NCBI GenBank assembly: GCA_022606425.2
Contig: JAHDVF020000251.1
Span: 1-64,000 of the forward strand
Origin: Lepidostoma basale
Lineage: Eukaryota; Arthropoda; Insecta; Trichoptera; Lepidostomatidae
Length of the DNA stretch: 64,000 bases
Direction of reading: 5' to 3'
In this document: positions 11,363 through 22,794 of the stretch, piece by piece
Layout: the number at the start of each line of letters is the position of its first letter
Numbering within the stretch: position 1 is the first letter of the stretch
Made by a program: the position numbers and the translations under genes
Notes under the pieces: model-generated
What the model was told of the DNA's origin: nothing
Databases searched by the model: none
The model's input: only the letters and a program-made list of their open reading frames with translations

Positions 11363-11575
11363 TCACAAACTTTTATTGCACAAAATTTGACAGGAGTTCG
11401 TTATCATAGTCATAGTAACCACAGTCCGTTGCCACAACAAAACAATCTTGAATAATCTATGATAGCTCTCTCGGGACCATAGAGTTAATTCGTTTTTACT
11501 GGCTTCTATACGTTTTTCCAAAATAATTTTATTTCGATACGGCATGGGATTTTTAGATATCATTTTCGCGTACAC
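11363..11575 (-). CDS. Possible 70-codon short ORF or uORF upstream of SAS-6
   Basis: An ATG frame of 70 codons lies in the SAS-6 leader side of the promoter spacer. The product would be charged (IILEKRIEASKNELTLWS) with no known motif. An AATAAA overlaps the end of the frame. It could be an upstream ORF in a long SAS-6 leader, a separate small gene, or chance. No splice site links it to SAS-6. Confidence 0.2.
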   Translation of the reverse strand: MYAKMISKNPMPYRNKIILEKRIEASKNELTLWSRESYHRLFKIVLLWQRTVVTMTMITNSCQILCNKSL

Positions 11576-11628
11576 TAAGTGTTGGCTTACTTCTTTCTAT
11601 GGTATTAGCGCAATCCTGTATGAACTTG

Positions 11629-11637
11629 TTTCCCGCC
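11629..11637 (+). promoter_or_regulatory. E2F-like site TTTCCCGCC
   Basis: The only match to TTTSSCGC noticed in the spacer, 96 bases upstream of the RPA2 start and about 350 upstream of the SAS-6 start. Confidence 0.45.
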
Positions 11638-11732
11638 ATTGCAATTGTCTCTTGTTAGCTGTCAAAAACCTAGCGTTAACTTCCGAAGTGTGATTTTTTA
11701 ACGTTATATTTGTTAACATTTGATTTTTCGTA

Positions 11733-14700
11733 ATGTGGAATGGTAAATATCTTTCTATTATTATAGGCGTCCATTGTTTACAGTATTCATGTTTTACTAT
11801 ATACAACTTGACATTTTAGATCAAACTACCCAAGGTGGATTTTTCAATTCGCCGAATCAGTTTGGAGCAGCTAATACACCTGGAAACAAAGCCAAGAAGA
11901 CAGTAAGTTGAAAGATAATTTTTTCTAATATTTAAAATATAATAATTTATAAGTGATATATAAAATAACCATATTTATTTTAGGGTAAACGAAGCTCTCG
12001 CACTGCTCCTCTCGTTATAAGGCAGGCTCTCAAGTCTTCCGATGATGGAGTCAAAATCTGGGGATCCGAAATACAGATTGCTTGTATCGTCGCTAGAGTT
12101 TTGAATATCAAGGTTCAAAGCACTAAAATTGTGTATACAATCCAGGATATGACTGGAAGAATGAAGGCAATGCTTTGGATAGACCAGGACTCCATGAGCG
12201 AAGATGTAATTAATATTTTAGTGTTTATTTTTATGCGAATTTAAATCAAATAGAAAATCTGTTCGTATTATTCTGTATTTTTGCATTCATATTCTCATAA
12301 GTTAACTTATAGAACATAATTAATACAACATATCAAATTTTATAAATGTGTAAATATAAATAGAAACTTAAACAAAATGCTAATTTAAATTGTTCAATTT
12401 TTGTGATAGTGATTACACACATTACATTACGATGATTATGCTTCTATTTTACATTGAGGTAATAGAATTCGTGTATATTCTGATTCATAAATGTGTACTT
12501 TGTGTATTTTCAGGAGAAATCTATTCCCAATGTAATGGTGAATTCTTATGTGCAAATATTTGGTAACATCAAAATGAATCAAGGAAAAAAAGTACTAATC
12601 GTCTTCAAAATGTTTAATGTTACTAACGTGAATGCAATCACATTTCATTACCTGCAGTGCATACACAACAAGATAAAGATGGAAGCCAAGACTAAAAATG
12701 TGAGTATTCTAAGCATAACTATGTAAAATACTTGTCAGTTTGATGGTACTACACATCAGACCAAAAGCACAAGAGAAATGCAATTGTTCAATATTACAAA
12801 GGCAAAATACCAATGGTTGAGAAGATGTAGATAAAGCTATACGCAATTGATTTGACTGGAAATGCTTGAATACTATCAAGCCTTTGGTAAATATGACGAA
12901 TCATCCATTTGAGTGATACTTGGCTTGGACATTTTAAATGACATAGCTGTCCTCAAAAATTATCTATAACAGCGGCAACATATATTATTTTATTGCATAA
13001 AAACAGTCTGCCTGAGCTAATGCCTGTTTATCGGATGTTGTTTAGGACAAAACATCTTAATCAATTTCGATTTTAGATTACACCACCATCGTGATCGGTT
13101 CAAACATTCCCTTGCCTTGAATATTTAAAACCTCGACTACATATTTTTTACACTCTTAACTGCCATAGTGAACATGAAGTGTTTTTAAAATTCATAACTT
13201 CACTGGCTTAAAATTCCAGAAAGAATCCAGTATTAACTCTGCTGGACAGTCTTATCAGCGCTACATGGAATGACGGACAGCCTAAATTCAAGGAAATCCA
13301 CACTTCACTCGGGAACTACTCTGCGATGGGTAGATTCGTTTTTTACACTCTTAACTGACATAGTTAAAGTGAAGTGTTTTTAAAATTCATAAATTCACTG
13401 GCATAAAAGTCCAGAAAGAATCCAGTATTAACTCTGCTGGACAGTCTTATCAGCGCTACATGGAATGACGGACAGCCTAAACCGAACTGAACCGAACCGT
13501 TACCCTTGTACAAATTTCGAGAATCGGGCCCTTGCAGTAACTGACATCATCATCACCTCGGAACAGTTTCCCTCCATACCTTAGGTGTATAACTGATCTG
13601 ACAGATTTCAGATCTAAGCTGAAAACCTATATTTTTCACATTTCGTACCCAATTTGTATATTTGTTTTATTAACCACTTGATGCTCAGTTTTTTTTTACA
13701 AAAGTAGAACAAAAAAGGTGATTTTATTTTATTTATAAAGAATTTACATAATTACAAAGTTGTCCAGTTCAAAAAAGAGGCAAACTCAGATTGTTAGTTG
13801 ACCTTATGTAACGCAAACAAGTCAAAACGCGCGAGCAGTCCTCGGGTTGGCGCGATACGATACATGCGCCGCGCGCGAACATTGCTCATTCAAAAGTGGT
13901 TAACTTTTTAACCGATTGCGAATATCAGATGCAGTTTTCATTTTTAGATTTAAAACGTTACTATGCGCGCTTTAAAAGTTAGCATATTATTATCTCATAA
14001 TTACTTTCAAAAAGTCAAAGCAGTATGTACTAAAATATAGTAAATTTATCTGATGAGGTGTGAAACACACCGTTGCCTGAATTATCAGTGTGAGGAGGAA
14101 GTTTCAATACAGCTTTCTGCCACAGAAGAGAATGAACTTATTTAAATATATGCATTTTTATTGGGACATTTTCAGCCCAAAACAATCGGAGATGTGTCAA
14201 TTTCTTCTGGAATGCCGGCCAACTCCATGGTGACGGGAATGGAAGTGGGTGGTTCAGCAGCGGGTCTGAATCCACGTCAGCTGCTGGTCTTTTCGCAGAT
14301 CCGCGCAGCCGAGACTGATACTGGAGTCGGCAAAGAAGAAATCTTCGCGGCCGTCCGAGACAAGATGTCAAAGATGGAAATGGAGTAAGTCCAATTATAC
14401 AAATAATTTATATTTCTGATTAAAATTTCTTGGACCTAGAAGACGCGTTAGGCCCAAATTGACTTGGATGAGACTCTTGTAAGGAGTCTCAAATGATACC
14501 GGATTTCACCAGACCTCACTGTGGACATACAGTCCCGGAGACAAGGCCAGGAAAAATAAGATTAAAGTTTCTTAGTCGAAACTCTAAATCTTAAATAAAA
14601 ATTAACGCAACATTATATTATGTATTTTGAAATACTATGTTTTGGCCACAATATTGCTATTTTACTATCAACCTTCTCTTATCTGAGCTGTGTTGCTAGT

Positions 14701-16276
14701 ATTCTTAGTTTTTAATAACTTTTATAACTCTATGTGAATAATAAATACTGAGTGAAGATTTTCCGTATTCTTTTGTTTTACATTTACGCACCAATTGAAA
14801 TAATTATATTAGATCCTTACATATGAAATTGACGTTTTGCTGTACTGGCAACTTTGATCTCAAATATCTTCTCTTTGGTTAGGAATTCCAAATTCAAATT
14901 TATACAGCTATTTACTCAAGTATTTGTGTTTCGAAAATTATAATTCATTTGTTTTTTCCTCAATTGTTTTTTTTCTTTGCGTCACTCAGTTTACAAAATG
15001 AAAAACTTGAAATATCGCGTTATTTACGAGTACGAGTTCCACCGTGGCACCAGTGCTGTAGAAACGGCTCGAAGGATTAATGATGTGTATGGTGACGGTG
15101 CCGCAAAAGAAAACACAGTGCGTTTTTGGTTCCAACGTTTTCGTTCTGGAAATTTCGACCTGCGGAACAAGCCCCGTGGACGGCCGGAGACCAAAGTTGA
15201 TAATGAAGAATTGAAGGCTATTGTGGAAGCGGATCCATCGCAAACCACGTCCGAGTTAGCTGCAGGCTGCGGTGTTAGTGATAAAACTGTTTTAATCCAC
15301 TTGAAGCAAATTGGGAAGGTGAAAAAGCTTGAAAGGTGGGTACCTCACGAATTGAGTGAAGCAAATCAACAAACGCGCGTTGACTGCTGCGTTGCATTAC
15401 TCAACCGGCACAATAATGAAGGGATTTTGAATCGAATTATTACCTGTGATGAAAAGTGGATCCTGTATGATGATCGGAAGCGCTCATCGCAATGGCTGAA
15501 CCCTGCCGAACCAGCCAAACCATGCCCCCAAGCGAAAATTGACTCCAAAAAAGTTACTTGTGAGCGTTTGGTGGACTAGTGCTGGTGTCGTTCACTACAG
15601 TTTTCTTAAATCTGGCCAGACGATTACGGCAGATGTCTATTGTCAGCAACTGCAAACCATGATGGAAAAGCTAGCTGCTAAACAACCGAGGCTGGTTAAT
15701 CGCTCTAGGCCACTGCTGCTTCATGATAACGCTAGACCACACACTGCACAACAGACGGCTACCAAATTAGAAGAGCTGCAATTGGAATGTCTAAGACATC
15801 CACCGTACTCTCCGGACCTTGCCCCAACAGATTACTATTTTTTTCGAAATTTGGATAACTTCTTGCAAGGGAAAAAATTCAACTCCGATGGGGCAGTCCA
15901 AACCGACTTCAAAGATTTTATTGATTCCCGTCCGAATGGTTTTTTTAGTAAAGGGATCGATGAACTACCTACGAGATGGCAAAAGTGCATAAATAGCAAT
16001 GGTACATACTTTGATTAAAAAAATATATTATATTTAAAATAAATCAACTTTATGTTCCTCCCATACAAAACGCCAATTTCATATGTAAGGACCTAATATT
16101 ATTACATAATAAGTACCTATTAGTTATATTTTAATGTATTAATCATTTATGTCATTTTGAATGTAATTTCTGATAAATACAATTGTTGCAGTAAACTTCT
16201 GGATTGGATGTGTGGAGAGGGTCACATTTACTCAACCATTGATGAAGACCACTTCAGGGCTACTGATGCTACATAA
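11733..16276 (+). CDS. RpA2: Replication protein A 32-kDa subunit (6 exons, 264 aa)
   Basis: Exons: 11733-11742, 11820-11902, 11984-12205, 12514-12699, 14176-14384, 16192-16276. All introns are GT-AG, phases agree, and the total is 795 nt. RPA is the main eukaryotic single-strand DNA-binding complex in replication, repair and checkpoint signalling; RPA2 is its middle subunit. The protein starts MWN like human RPA2 and has a Gly/Asn-rich, probably phosphorylated N terminus (residues 1-31). The OB fold spans exons 3-4: IWGSEIQIACIVARV, then IVYTIQDMTGRMKAMLW with WIDQD, and YVQIFGNIKMNQGKKVLI. A Gly/Ser linker follows, then the C-terminal winged helix, ending GHIYSTIDEDHFRATDAT against human GHIYSTVDDDHFKSTDAE. 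Length is close to the human 270 aa. The first exon holds only 10 coding bases, so automated prediction may miss it. Intron 5 carries a mariner. Confidence 0.95.
13141..13680 (+). mobile_element. LINE-I remnant with a 140-bp direct duplication, in RPA2 intron 4
   Basis: About 140 bp at 13141-13283 (from TTTTTTACACTCTTAACTG to GGAATGACGGACAGCC) is repeated at 13338-13480 with a few changes. The downstream part carries a LINE-end phrase (decayed DLTDFRSKLKTYIF), comparable to the copy at 42260-42560. Confidence 0.65.
14812..16093 (+). mobile_element. Mariner element, cecropia-type, with TIRs and TA target duplication
   Basis: The 5' end GATCCTTACATATGAAATTG (14812) is matched in reverse complement by the 3' end at 16066-16093, with one mismatch at base 2 and few others. 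TA flanks both sides (14810-14811 and 16094-16095). The length of 1282 bp is normal for a full mariner. It sits in RPA2 intron 5 in sense orientation. Confidence 0.93.
14998..16018 (+). pseudogene. Mariner transposase, DD34D, broken by one frameshift
   Basis: The first frame runs 14998-15579 and the second from about 15539 to 16018; they join near 15535-15545 by a single shift. The N-terminal helix-turn-helix region is present (EYEFHRGTSAVETARRIND, VRFWFQRFRSG), as is the second DNA-binding part (HLKQIGKVKKLERWVPHEL), which is the mariner WVPHEL signature. The catalytic aspartates are in TCDEKWILYDD, LLHDNARPHTA and YSPDLAPTDYYFF. The protein ends in the usual RWQKCINSNGTYFD. It resembles the Hsmar1/cecropia group. 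The ATG at 14998 fits the family start. Apart from the shift, no premature stop was seen. Confidence 0.9.
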
Positions 16277-16680
16277 TCTTCGTTAACATTCCTATAACCT
16301 CACCTCCGATAAATGTATAGCTTTATTTTTATTCCTCTATAACATTGTACACTCCAAACTCTTAGTTATTTTTTGTGTAGTTCTTATTGTAAAAACATGG
16401 ATTGTTGTTTATGACAATTTCCATATGAATAACAGGTTTATTATTGTATAATGGCTCCCTAGTAAAACCTAAAAATAATACTACGCAACTGCTATATTTT
16501 TTCAAGTACCAAAAAACTATTTTTTTTAATAACTTATATTTTTTTGTGCTTGTATGAATTTAGCTTTATAATTTATATGAGCAATCTTGATTTATGTCTG
16601 GAACCAGTGTACCATTATTATTTTTAAACTCTTATTGTATGTCTGGAAACTGAATCAAATATTAATATTATTTATTTTTT

Positions 16681-16686
16681 AATAAA
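16681..16686 (+). terminator. Candidate poly(A) signal for RPA2
   Basis: AATAAA about 405 bases after the RPA2 stop. The intervening 3' UTR is A+T-rich without recognised repeats. Confidence 0.4.
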
Positions 16687-16914
16687 ACCACTCATAAAGT
16701 TAAATGTTCTTTTTATTTATACTGTATATTTTCCCACTTGTATACATATATTTCATATATCGTGTTTTCTGAATATTAAACAACGATATATCATATATCA
16801 TTTCCAAAAGGTCAATGGTCATCATTACCCAGAACAGGGGTAGCAAACCTTTTTCGCAAGTAGGTCAAATTAATAAATAAATAAAAAGCGCTGGCTAGGA
16901 TTTTCATAAAAATG

Positions 16915-17293
16915 TGCATTTAAAGTTGTCATCGCAAACAAAAACCTATCGAAAAAAGCTAGAAGGTACCGACCCTTATATATGGAAGCGAAGCATGGAA
17001 CTGGCAAAAGAAGGATGAAAGTAGATTAAATGAAATATCTTAGACGAATGTGTAATACTCTGTGTAAAAAAGTATATGTTAACGATGTAAATGGAACCAG
17101 AAATAGAGGAAAACGTGGCACGATCAAATAAATCAAATATTGAATGTCGGCCATCTGAGGTGTCAACCAAATCATGACACGATGTATGAATGTTGAGGAA
17201 TGGAGAGAAATATGTCAGGAAAGAAAAGTGTGGCAGTCCATTCTATCTGCCTACCCCTTCGGGGAGACGGCGCGATGCTTACTTAGTTAGTTT
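16915..17293 (+). mobile_element. LINE-A fragment with internal deletion, GTTA tail
   Basis: It starts near AAAGTTGTCATCGCAAACAA, passes GGAAGCGAAGCATGGAACTG, lacks the middle MNKIMKGSLRWFGH part, and ends GGGAGACGGCGCGATG with TTAGTTAGTTT. Confidence 0.85.
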
Positions 17294-17539
17294 ATAATAT
17301 TACGTACAATCGTCACTAAACAGGCTTTCAAACCCGTTCAATCGTTCCCTTACTACTTATAATAATCAACATACACGAACAGGAACAGTTTTGCAAAAAT
17401 ATTATTATTTAAGTACCTAACTCTATGACAAATATAAGGATTATATCGAAACCGGTCCGTGGTAAAAGTGGTCCAGTGATTGAAATAAAAAAATACATTT
17501 ATGAATCTGAGTGTTATACCGTTTGCGAGTATACTCTCA

Positions 17540-17880
17540 TTTAGGCGCTTGGGGGTATTTTTTTTGTGCGAATGTTTCGCCGGATACGAGTATTATACAA
17601 GCAATTAGATTCGCGTGGCAGTGCCTAATCATTTGACGCTTAATGGGAGCGTGTCTCGCGGGAACATTGTCGTGAGTTCGGCAAATGAATAAAAGAAGTT
17701 GTAAAAGTACGACCATTTGTTTTGGGGGACTAATTACGGCCAGAAGCGATTCCATAAAGACGGTTCTAGTCGCGGTTTTGGGCAAGCAAACGTCAAAATC
17801 AGAATAAAAATATGCATCTCAAATCGAAATAAAAGTATATTTGTGTTAAATTTTCTGTTTTTATTCTATGGTACCTACTC
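17540..17880. other. Unassigned segment
   Basis: The minus frame 17537-17785 has no recognised domain. No repeat seen elsewhere in the window matches it. Confidence 0.3.
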
Positions 17881-17920
17881 TTTGCTGTAATAAGAGCTTT
17901 GTCACTTTTTTTTAACAATT

Positions 17921-18260
17921 AAACTAACTAACTAATCATCACGCCGTCTCCCCGAAAAGGTAGACAGAAAGAATAGACTGTCACACTTTAATTGTTGCGA
18001 CACTCCATCCTTCTCTTTTCGCCTCGCGGGAGACGTGGTGTGATGGATTGCGAACCTCATCGCCACCAATAGGCATCTCCCGCGCACACTTCGATCGTCC
18101 AACATCCACAAAATAAATCTAAAGAAATAATATAAAATACAATTATATAAAATAAAATAACAAAATAAAAATAATTTAACACATAATGTTCTTTTTAGAT
18201 GATGCTCATATTGTTTATTTAATTTATGTTCCACGTATCCACCGTTTTTTAAAATTTGCT
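17921..18260 (-). mobile_element. LINE-A tail-sharing element (A-prime)
   Basis: On the minus strand the last about 60 bases and the GTTA tail equal LINE-A, but upstream it reads TGCGCGGGAGATGCCTATTG and CGATGAGGTTCGCAATCC, unlike LINE-A. The copies at 24888-25035, 39013-39110 and 54497-54830 share this upstream part. It may be a non-autonomous partner that borrowed the LINE-A end. Confidence 0.65.
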
Positions 18261-19259
18261 GTGATTGGGCACATAACCAACACCAGTAAGAACTTTAGAA
18301 TAATATTGAAGAAATTATTCAAATTGTCATTGGAACAAATGAAAAATTATTTTTACACCTGTCAAAATTCTTTATATTAACGAAAAAACTTGTATAATTT
18401 TAATATCAAAACAGTGCAAACGTATTAAGTGTCACAATTAACTATTATAAAAGTGGCAACAATCAAATTGACCAAAACAATTCACTTATGCACGAAATAT
18501 TTCCAAATTTACGGGAGCACCACATGAACCAAACCAAATTTTCAAAATCAGAACCAATTTAACAATTAAAAGGGGTAATATTATTCATGTCACATTCTCA
18601 ACGAATATTACTCATTCATTAAAATAATAAGATGTAATATCGAATTTCGCATATTCAGTGAAATAATTAAACATATTTTTGGGAATTTTCAAGATGTCGG
18701 TAATTCTCAAGGGACGATTAGTGATTACGAGTAAGGGACGAAATTAAACGAATGTATTTTATTTGAATCAGCTGATTTAAAAAAATTAAAAATGAAATAT
18801 AGTTTATTTTTATGATTCATGATTTAAATCGCTATTGATTCTGCACACCGACGAAAATAATGTAATAATGTTGTATATGTGTTTAGTGTCAATGAAGATT
18901 TTGGAAGGACACAATACTGTTATCATCCCATAGTATTTATGACGAACTTATTATTGAGTACATAAAATTAGAACAATTGATTATTGAAAATAACATATAG
19001 GTATTAATCGAAATACCATTTTTCACTGTTTATCGATTTCGCGACGAAGAAGGGTAATATACTCGTACATTTGAGAAATGTGGAGATAGAAAACCAATAA
19101 AAATTCTGAACTGGAGAATTTTAAAAAGTTTTTGTAAAATCATCTTGAATAATGAAAAACAAAATGTCTTAAAAAAGGCGCTAGGATTAAATTATCTAAT
19201 CGACTAACTGGGTAGGTATTTTAACATTAATAAAATCGGCACACGAATATAGAAAATTT
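18261..19259. other. Unassigned A+T-rich DNA
   Basis: No credible coding exon, RNA gene or repeat shared with the rest of the window was recognised. Confidence 0.3.
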
Positions 19260-19640
19260 ATGTATTTTTTAAGTCAAAACCTTGATTGTATACAAATACT
19301 TGTAGACGAATACTGGATTTTACCCATTGCGGGTTATCATTTAAAGGATTAATTGTAATCTCAAAAGAGACGAAGATGCAAATTGGAAACAGAATATGGT
19401 GGTCGAGGCGTTTACAGGACTTATGTCCTGTCATTGGTTGGGTTAAGCGCACGCTTTATGTAATACAACATTCCCCATTTCGCCCTTCTTAAGACCACCA
19501 TGTCTGACAATTTTTTGGAAGATGTATAATATACATATATGCTACAATGTAACACCACACTTCACATTTTTTTAGTTCAATCTACACTAGCGCCATCTAT
19601 TAAGATTGGATTAAGCATTAAGCAGAAGATCTTATTTTTT
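19260..19640 (+). repeat. M1 repeat, long copy
   Basis: It opens with TACAAATACTTGTAGACGAA and TTACCCATTGCGGG, the hairpin phrase seen at 31010. It continues with CCTGTCATTGGTTGGGTTAA and ends with GCGCCATCTATTAAGATTGG. Confidence 0.75.
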
Positions 19641-21225
19641 AAGTACCCGAATAGAAGCTTATTAACTCTGACAAAATTTTGGTTATTTAATAAATCGCAA
19701 TAAACAGTTATACACGTAATTCACCGTGTCGTGTTTTGCGAGGGTTCTTTGTTGAATCATTTTTCAATGAATTGTTTGCCCATAACTGGTGTTGCTCCGG
19801 GCATCAAATCTAATAATTGCAAAACAGCTTATTGCAAATTGATTCTCCATTTTTTATTATCATTATGCCATCCTTTATTGTGAGTCGTTATGTTATGTAC
19901 CTAATGCTTTTATATCTTTTGTCGAGTTTTTAATGACTGCAAAAAAAAACGTTATTTTACTGTCAATGGCAAAGTTAAATTATGACTGTTGTGAATTGAG
20001 AAAAAATTGCAACCAATTTTAAAAAATATGTTACCCGATATGAATGAGATTTTTTTAAAATTTATTTGTTTTACTCGTTGGTACGGGTGGCAGTTAATGA
20101 TTTAAAAAAATATTGCTTTTTTAAGTATTAAATTTTAACGGTTATTAATAATTCATAGAAGCCATTTAACTCTAAATTTTCTAATAACTAATGAGGTTAA
20201 TTTATCCAAGAAATAATGAAAATTATGCGAGACACTCTAATGACGTCCACATCTCATATAATAAATAAGTAGTTTCTCTTATAGTTATTCTTGCTTTATC
20301 ATTTCATTGGCCAAAAAGGTATTAGGGAGAGGGAGGCATTAACTTAAATTTACTATGTGGTATCTGATGCATGATTTTGCAAATAAACATTCATTTAAAT
20401 ATTCTAAATTCGGGCCCTGTGAGCAATAATATTAAAAGTGGCATTTCCCCCACTTTGCCTCGGTATGTGGGGCAAATTGGGGTAGCAAGAGAAGCAATGT
20501 ACAATTAATGATAAAGCAAAACAGCGGATCTTTAGGAATTTAAATGTTTATGACGGTATCATGATTAAGTATTCAGTATTTTGTTTAAGATTTTATTTTA
20601 TTTTTTATCCACAGATAAATTTAGTTATAGGTACACGTTTTATTTAGAGGTAGGTTTATAGCGTACAGATTTTTCTTATGTATATGACGTCACATTTGGT
20701 TTTGTTGACATGTCCATTGAAATCCTTTTACAATCAGACAATCTATTTCTCTAAAATGCACTCGACAGACTTCGACTATGTGAGCCCTTGACTCTGACTT
20801 ATAGTCGGAATCACTGCATGCATCCGCCCATCCAATAGCCAATTAGTGAGATAACACTAAATTGTAATTACCCGCGTTACACGTTTCCTTGGGTCGCCAT
20901 TCAAGTCACAAGATGAAATATTAAAATACTCATTTTATGTATATTTTTGATTGCAATCGGATAAACTGCATCGCATTTTTATTGTACAATCTACAGTTAC
21001 AGGATGGGAGGAATCTTAACTAAGTTCCGCCCTGCCGAGATGACCGCTAAGATAACACAATATTTAAATAAATAATATGATATTAACTCGAATCGCACAA
21101 CTTTATATACCAAGTACATTTATAATATGATATTTTATTAAGAGCGATTAATTATTTACAGGTCTCTGGATGCGGATACTTCTTGGAGATAGAAAGATTG
21201 ACCTGCAAAACTTGGCATAATATAG
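19641..21225. other. Unassigned DNA
   Basis: Mostly unique sequence. No exon with good splice sites was found. A slightly G+C-richer patch lies near 20760-20920. Confidence 0.3.
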
Positions 21226-22075
21226 GGTGTTTTTTTTAGAGGTATACAATCTTCTTCTTCTTCTTCTTCTTCGATGGCCCTACAGCCCATATCGAGCCTT
21301 AGCCTCCAGTATTATTCGCCTCCAACTCCTCCTGTCCTCCGCTTCGACCCTCCAATCTGACACTCTTAACAATCTTGCTCGATCTCTCCCAACTTCATCC
21401 TCCCATCGCAGCCTTGGTCGTCCAATTGGTCTTCTACCACCTGGGTGCCACTCCAGCAATCTTTTTGGGGTTCGCGATGACGGCATCCTCTGCACGTGAC
21501 CGGCCCATCTCAGTCTATTCAGTCTGACCTGTGTGGAGAGACTGAGAGCTTTGTAAATATTGTACAGCTCGTCATTATGCCGCACTCTCCAGCCTTCACC
21601 GTCATTCACAGGCCCCAGAATTCTGCGCAGCACCCTTCTCTCAAAAGTATCCAGTCGCTCTACAGATTTCGCTGTCATTGTCCACGCCTCACACCCATAG
21701 GTCACTACTGTTCGGGTGATTGTTTTATACAGGATGATTTTGGTTTTCCAGTGTACGTTTCTTGATTTGAGCGCTGGTAGTAGAGAGAAGAATGTTGAGG
21801 TATACAATACATATTCAAAATGAAAAAAAAAAATATTAAAATAATGTTAATGTCTATGATATTGGCTTTATTTAATTTATAATTTTATGCCATTATTGTT
21901 TAAATATGATTTCGGGCAAATGAGCGCCACGGCTAGCTCGGATCCAATTTTCGATAATTGTCGTCTTTGTGGATGCGTATTATCCACTAGAGTGCAAGTG
22001 GTGCGAAAACGATCAAATTGACAGTCTGTAGAAACAATGTTGCCAGTTTAAAAACCAAACCTCTAAAAGGAAAAA
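21226..22075. mobile_element. Mariner-superfamily MITE interrupted by LINE-D
   Basis: It begins GTGTTTTTTTTAGAGGTATA and ends GTTTAAAAACCAAACCTCTA; the copy at 35420-35885 has the same start and a matching end as far as CCAAACCT. Internally it lacks about 140 bp present there. The LINE insertion is flanked by a 12-bp duplication, GAGGTATACAAT, at 21239-21250 and 21797-21808. Confidence 0.75.
21251..21796 (-). mobile_element. LINE-D fragment, nearly open, C-terminal RT region
   Basis: A 175-codon open frame (21807-21280) carries KIILYKTITRTVVTYGCEAW, ERLDTFERRVLRRILGP, LNRLRWAGHVQRMPSSR and GRPRLRWEDEV. The 3' end is a GAA microsatellite (21251-21274). The open frame and exact 12-bp target duplication indicate a recent insertion. 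The first codons of the frame lie in flanking MITE sequence. Confidence 0.88.
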
Positions 22076-22078
22076 AAA

Positions 22079-22430
22079 AAACGATGTACGACAGAGTTTC
22101 AAAATGCTGATATAAGAAACGAATGTAGAGCGGAAGAAAGTATTATGAATAAAATTATGAAAGGATCACTGTGTTGGTTTAGTCTCATGGAACGCGTGGA
22201 TGAAGAAAGAATGGTTAAATAGTATTAGTCAACGATGTGAATGAGTCGAGTAAGACCGAGGAAAACACGGTATGACCAAATCTATTAAATTTCAAAGAAG
22301 AATCGACATGTACTCGTATGTATGACTCGCCGTATGAATGTGGAGAAATCTAGAGAGTTGTATCAGGATAGAGTCGTGTGGCGGTCCATTCTCTCTACCT
22401 ACCATTTCGGGGAAACAAATTCGGGAAAAA
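22079..22430 (+). mobile_element. LINE-A fragment
   Basis: It reads GATGTACGACAGAGTTTCAA, TATTATGAATAAAATTATGA, TATGACTCGCCGTATGAATG and ends near CCATTTCGGGGAAAC. It abuts the MITE end. Confidence 0.8.
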
Positions 22431-22794
22431 AATATAATATGTGATGTTTAGAAACAACATGTAATATATTTTAGATTTAAAAATATATAGCCAAGTGTAG
22501 CGTGTTCGTCTACCCTTGAAGGCCTGTGAAACTAATCATAGGATGATGAATGTTCTCGAGGAATGCAGCAGATTTGGCGCAAGAAACAAAGCTCCATTGA
22601 AAGGGAGAACTATTTTGTACGTGCTACACGAAACAATAATAAAATTACCTCCATACGCGAAGGCTCGGAACTTGATTGAAGAAATTGATTGAAGGTCTCT
22701 CAGAGCATAAAGTGGAATATTCATTGCGCTAGTAGCGCCTCGTGTAATATTTACTCTTGATCCTCTTTTATCACAACCAAACCCGTCATTTCTT

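Larger units (their letters stand above)
11278..11732. promoter_or_regulatory. Bidirectional promoter of SAS-6 and RPA2
   Basis: 455 bp separate two divergent start codons. TTTCCCGCC at 11629-11637 fits the E2F consensus TTTSSCGC. Both genes are used at the G1/S transition (origin firing and repair for RPA2, centriole duplication for SAS-6), so a shared E2F-driven promoter is a reasonable inference. No TATA box is obvious. Confidence 0.6.

Noticed and set aside
14138..14371. Minus-strand ORF over RPA2 exon 5
   Set aside because: Shadow of the real exon on the plus strand.
21227..21765. Plus-strand ORFs opposite LINE-D
   Set aside because: Shadows of the 175-codon minus frame.
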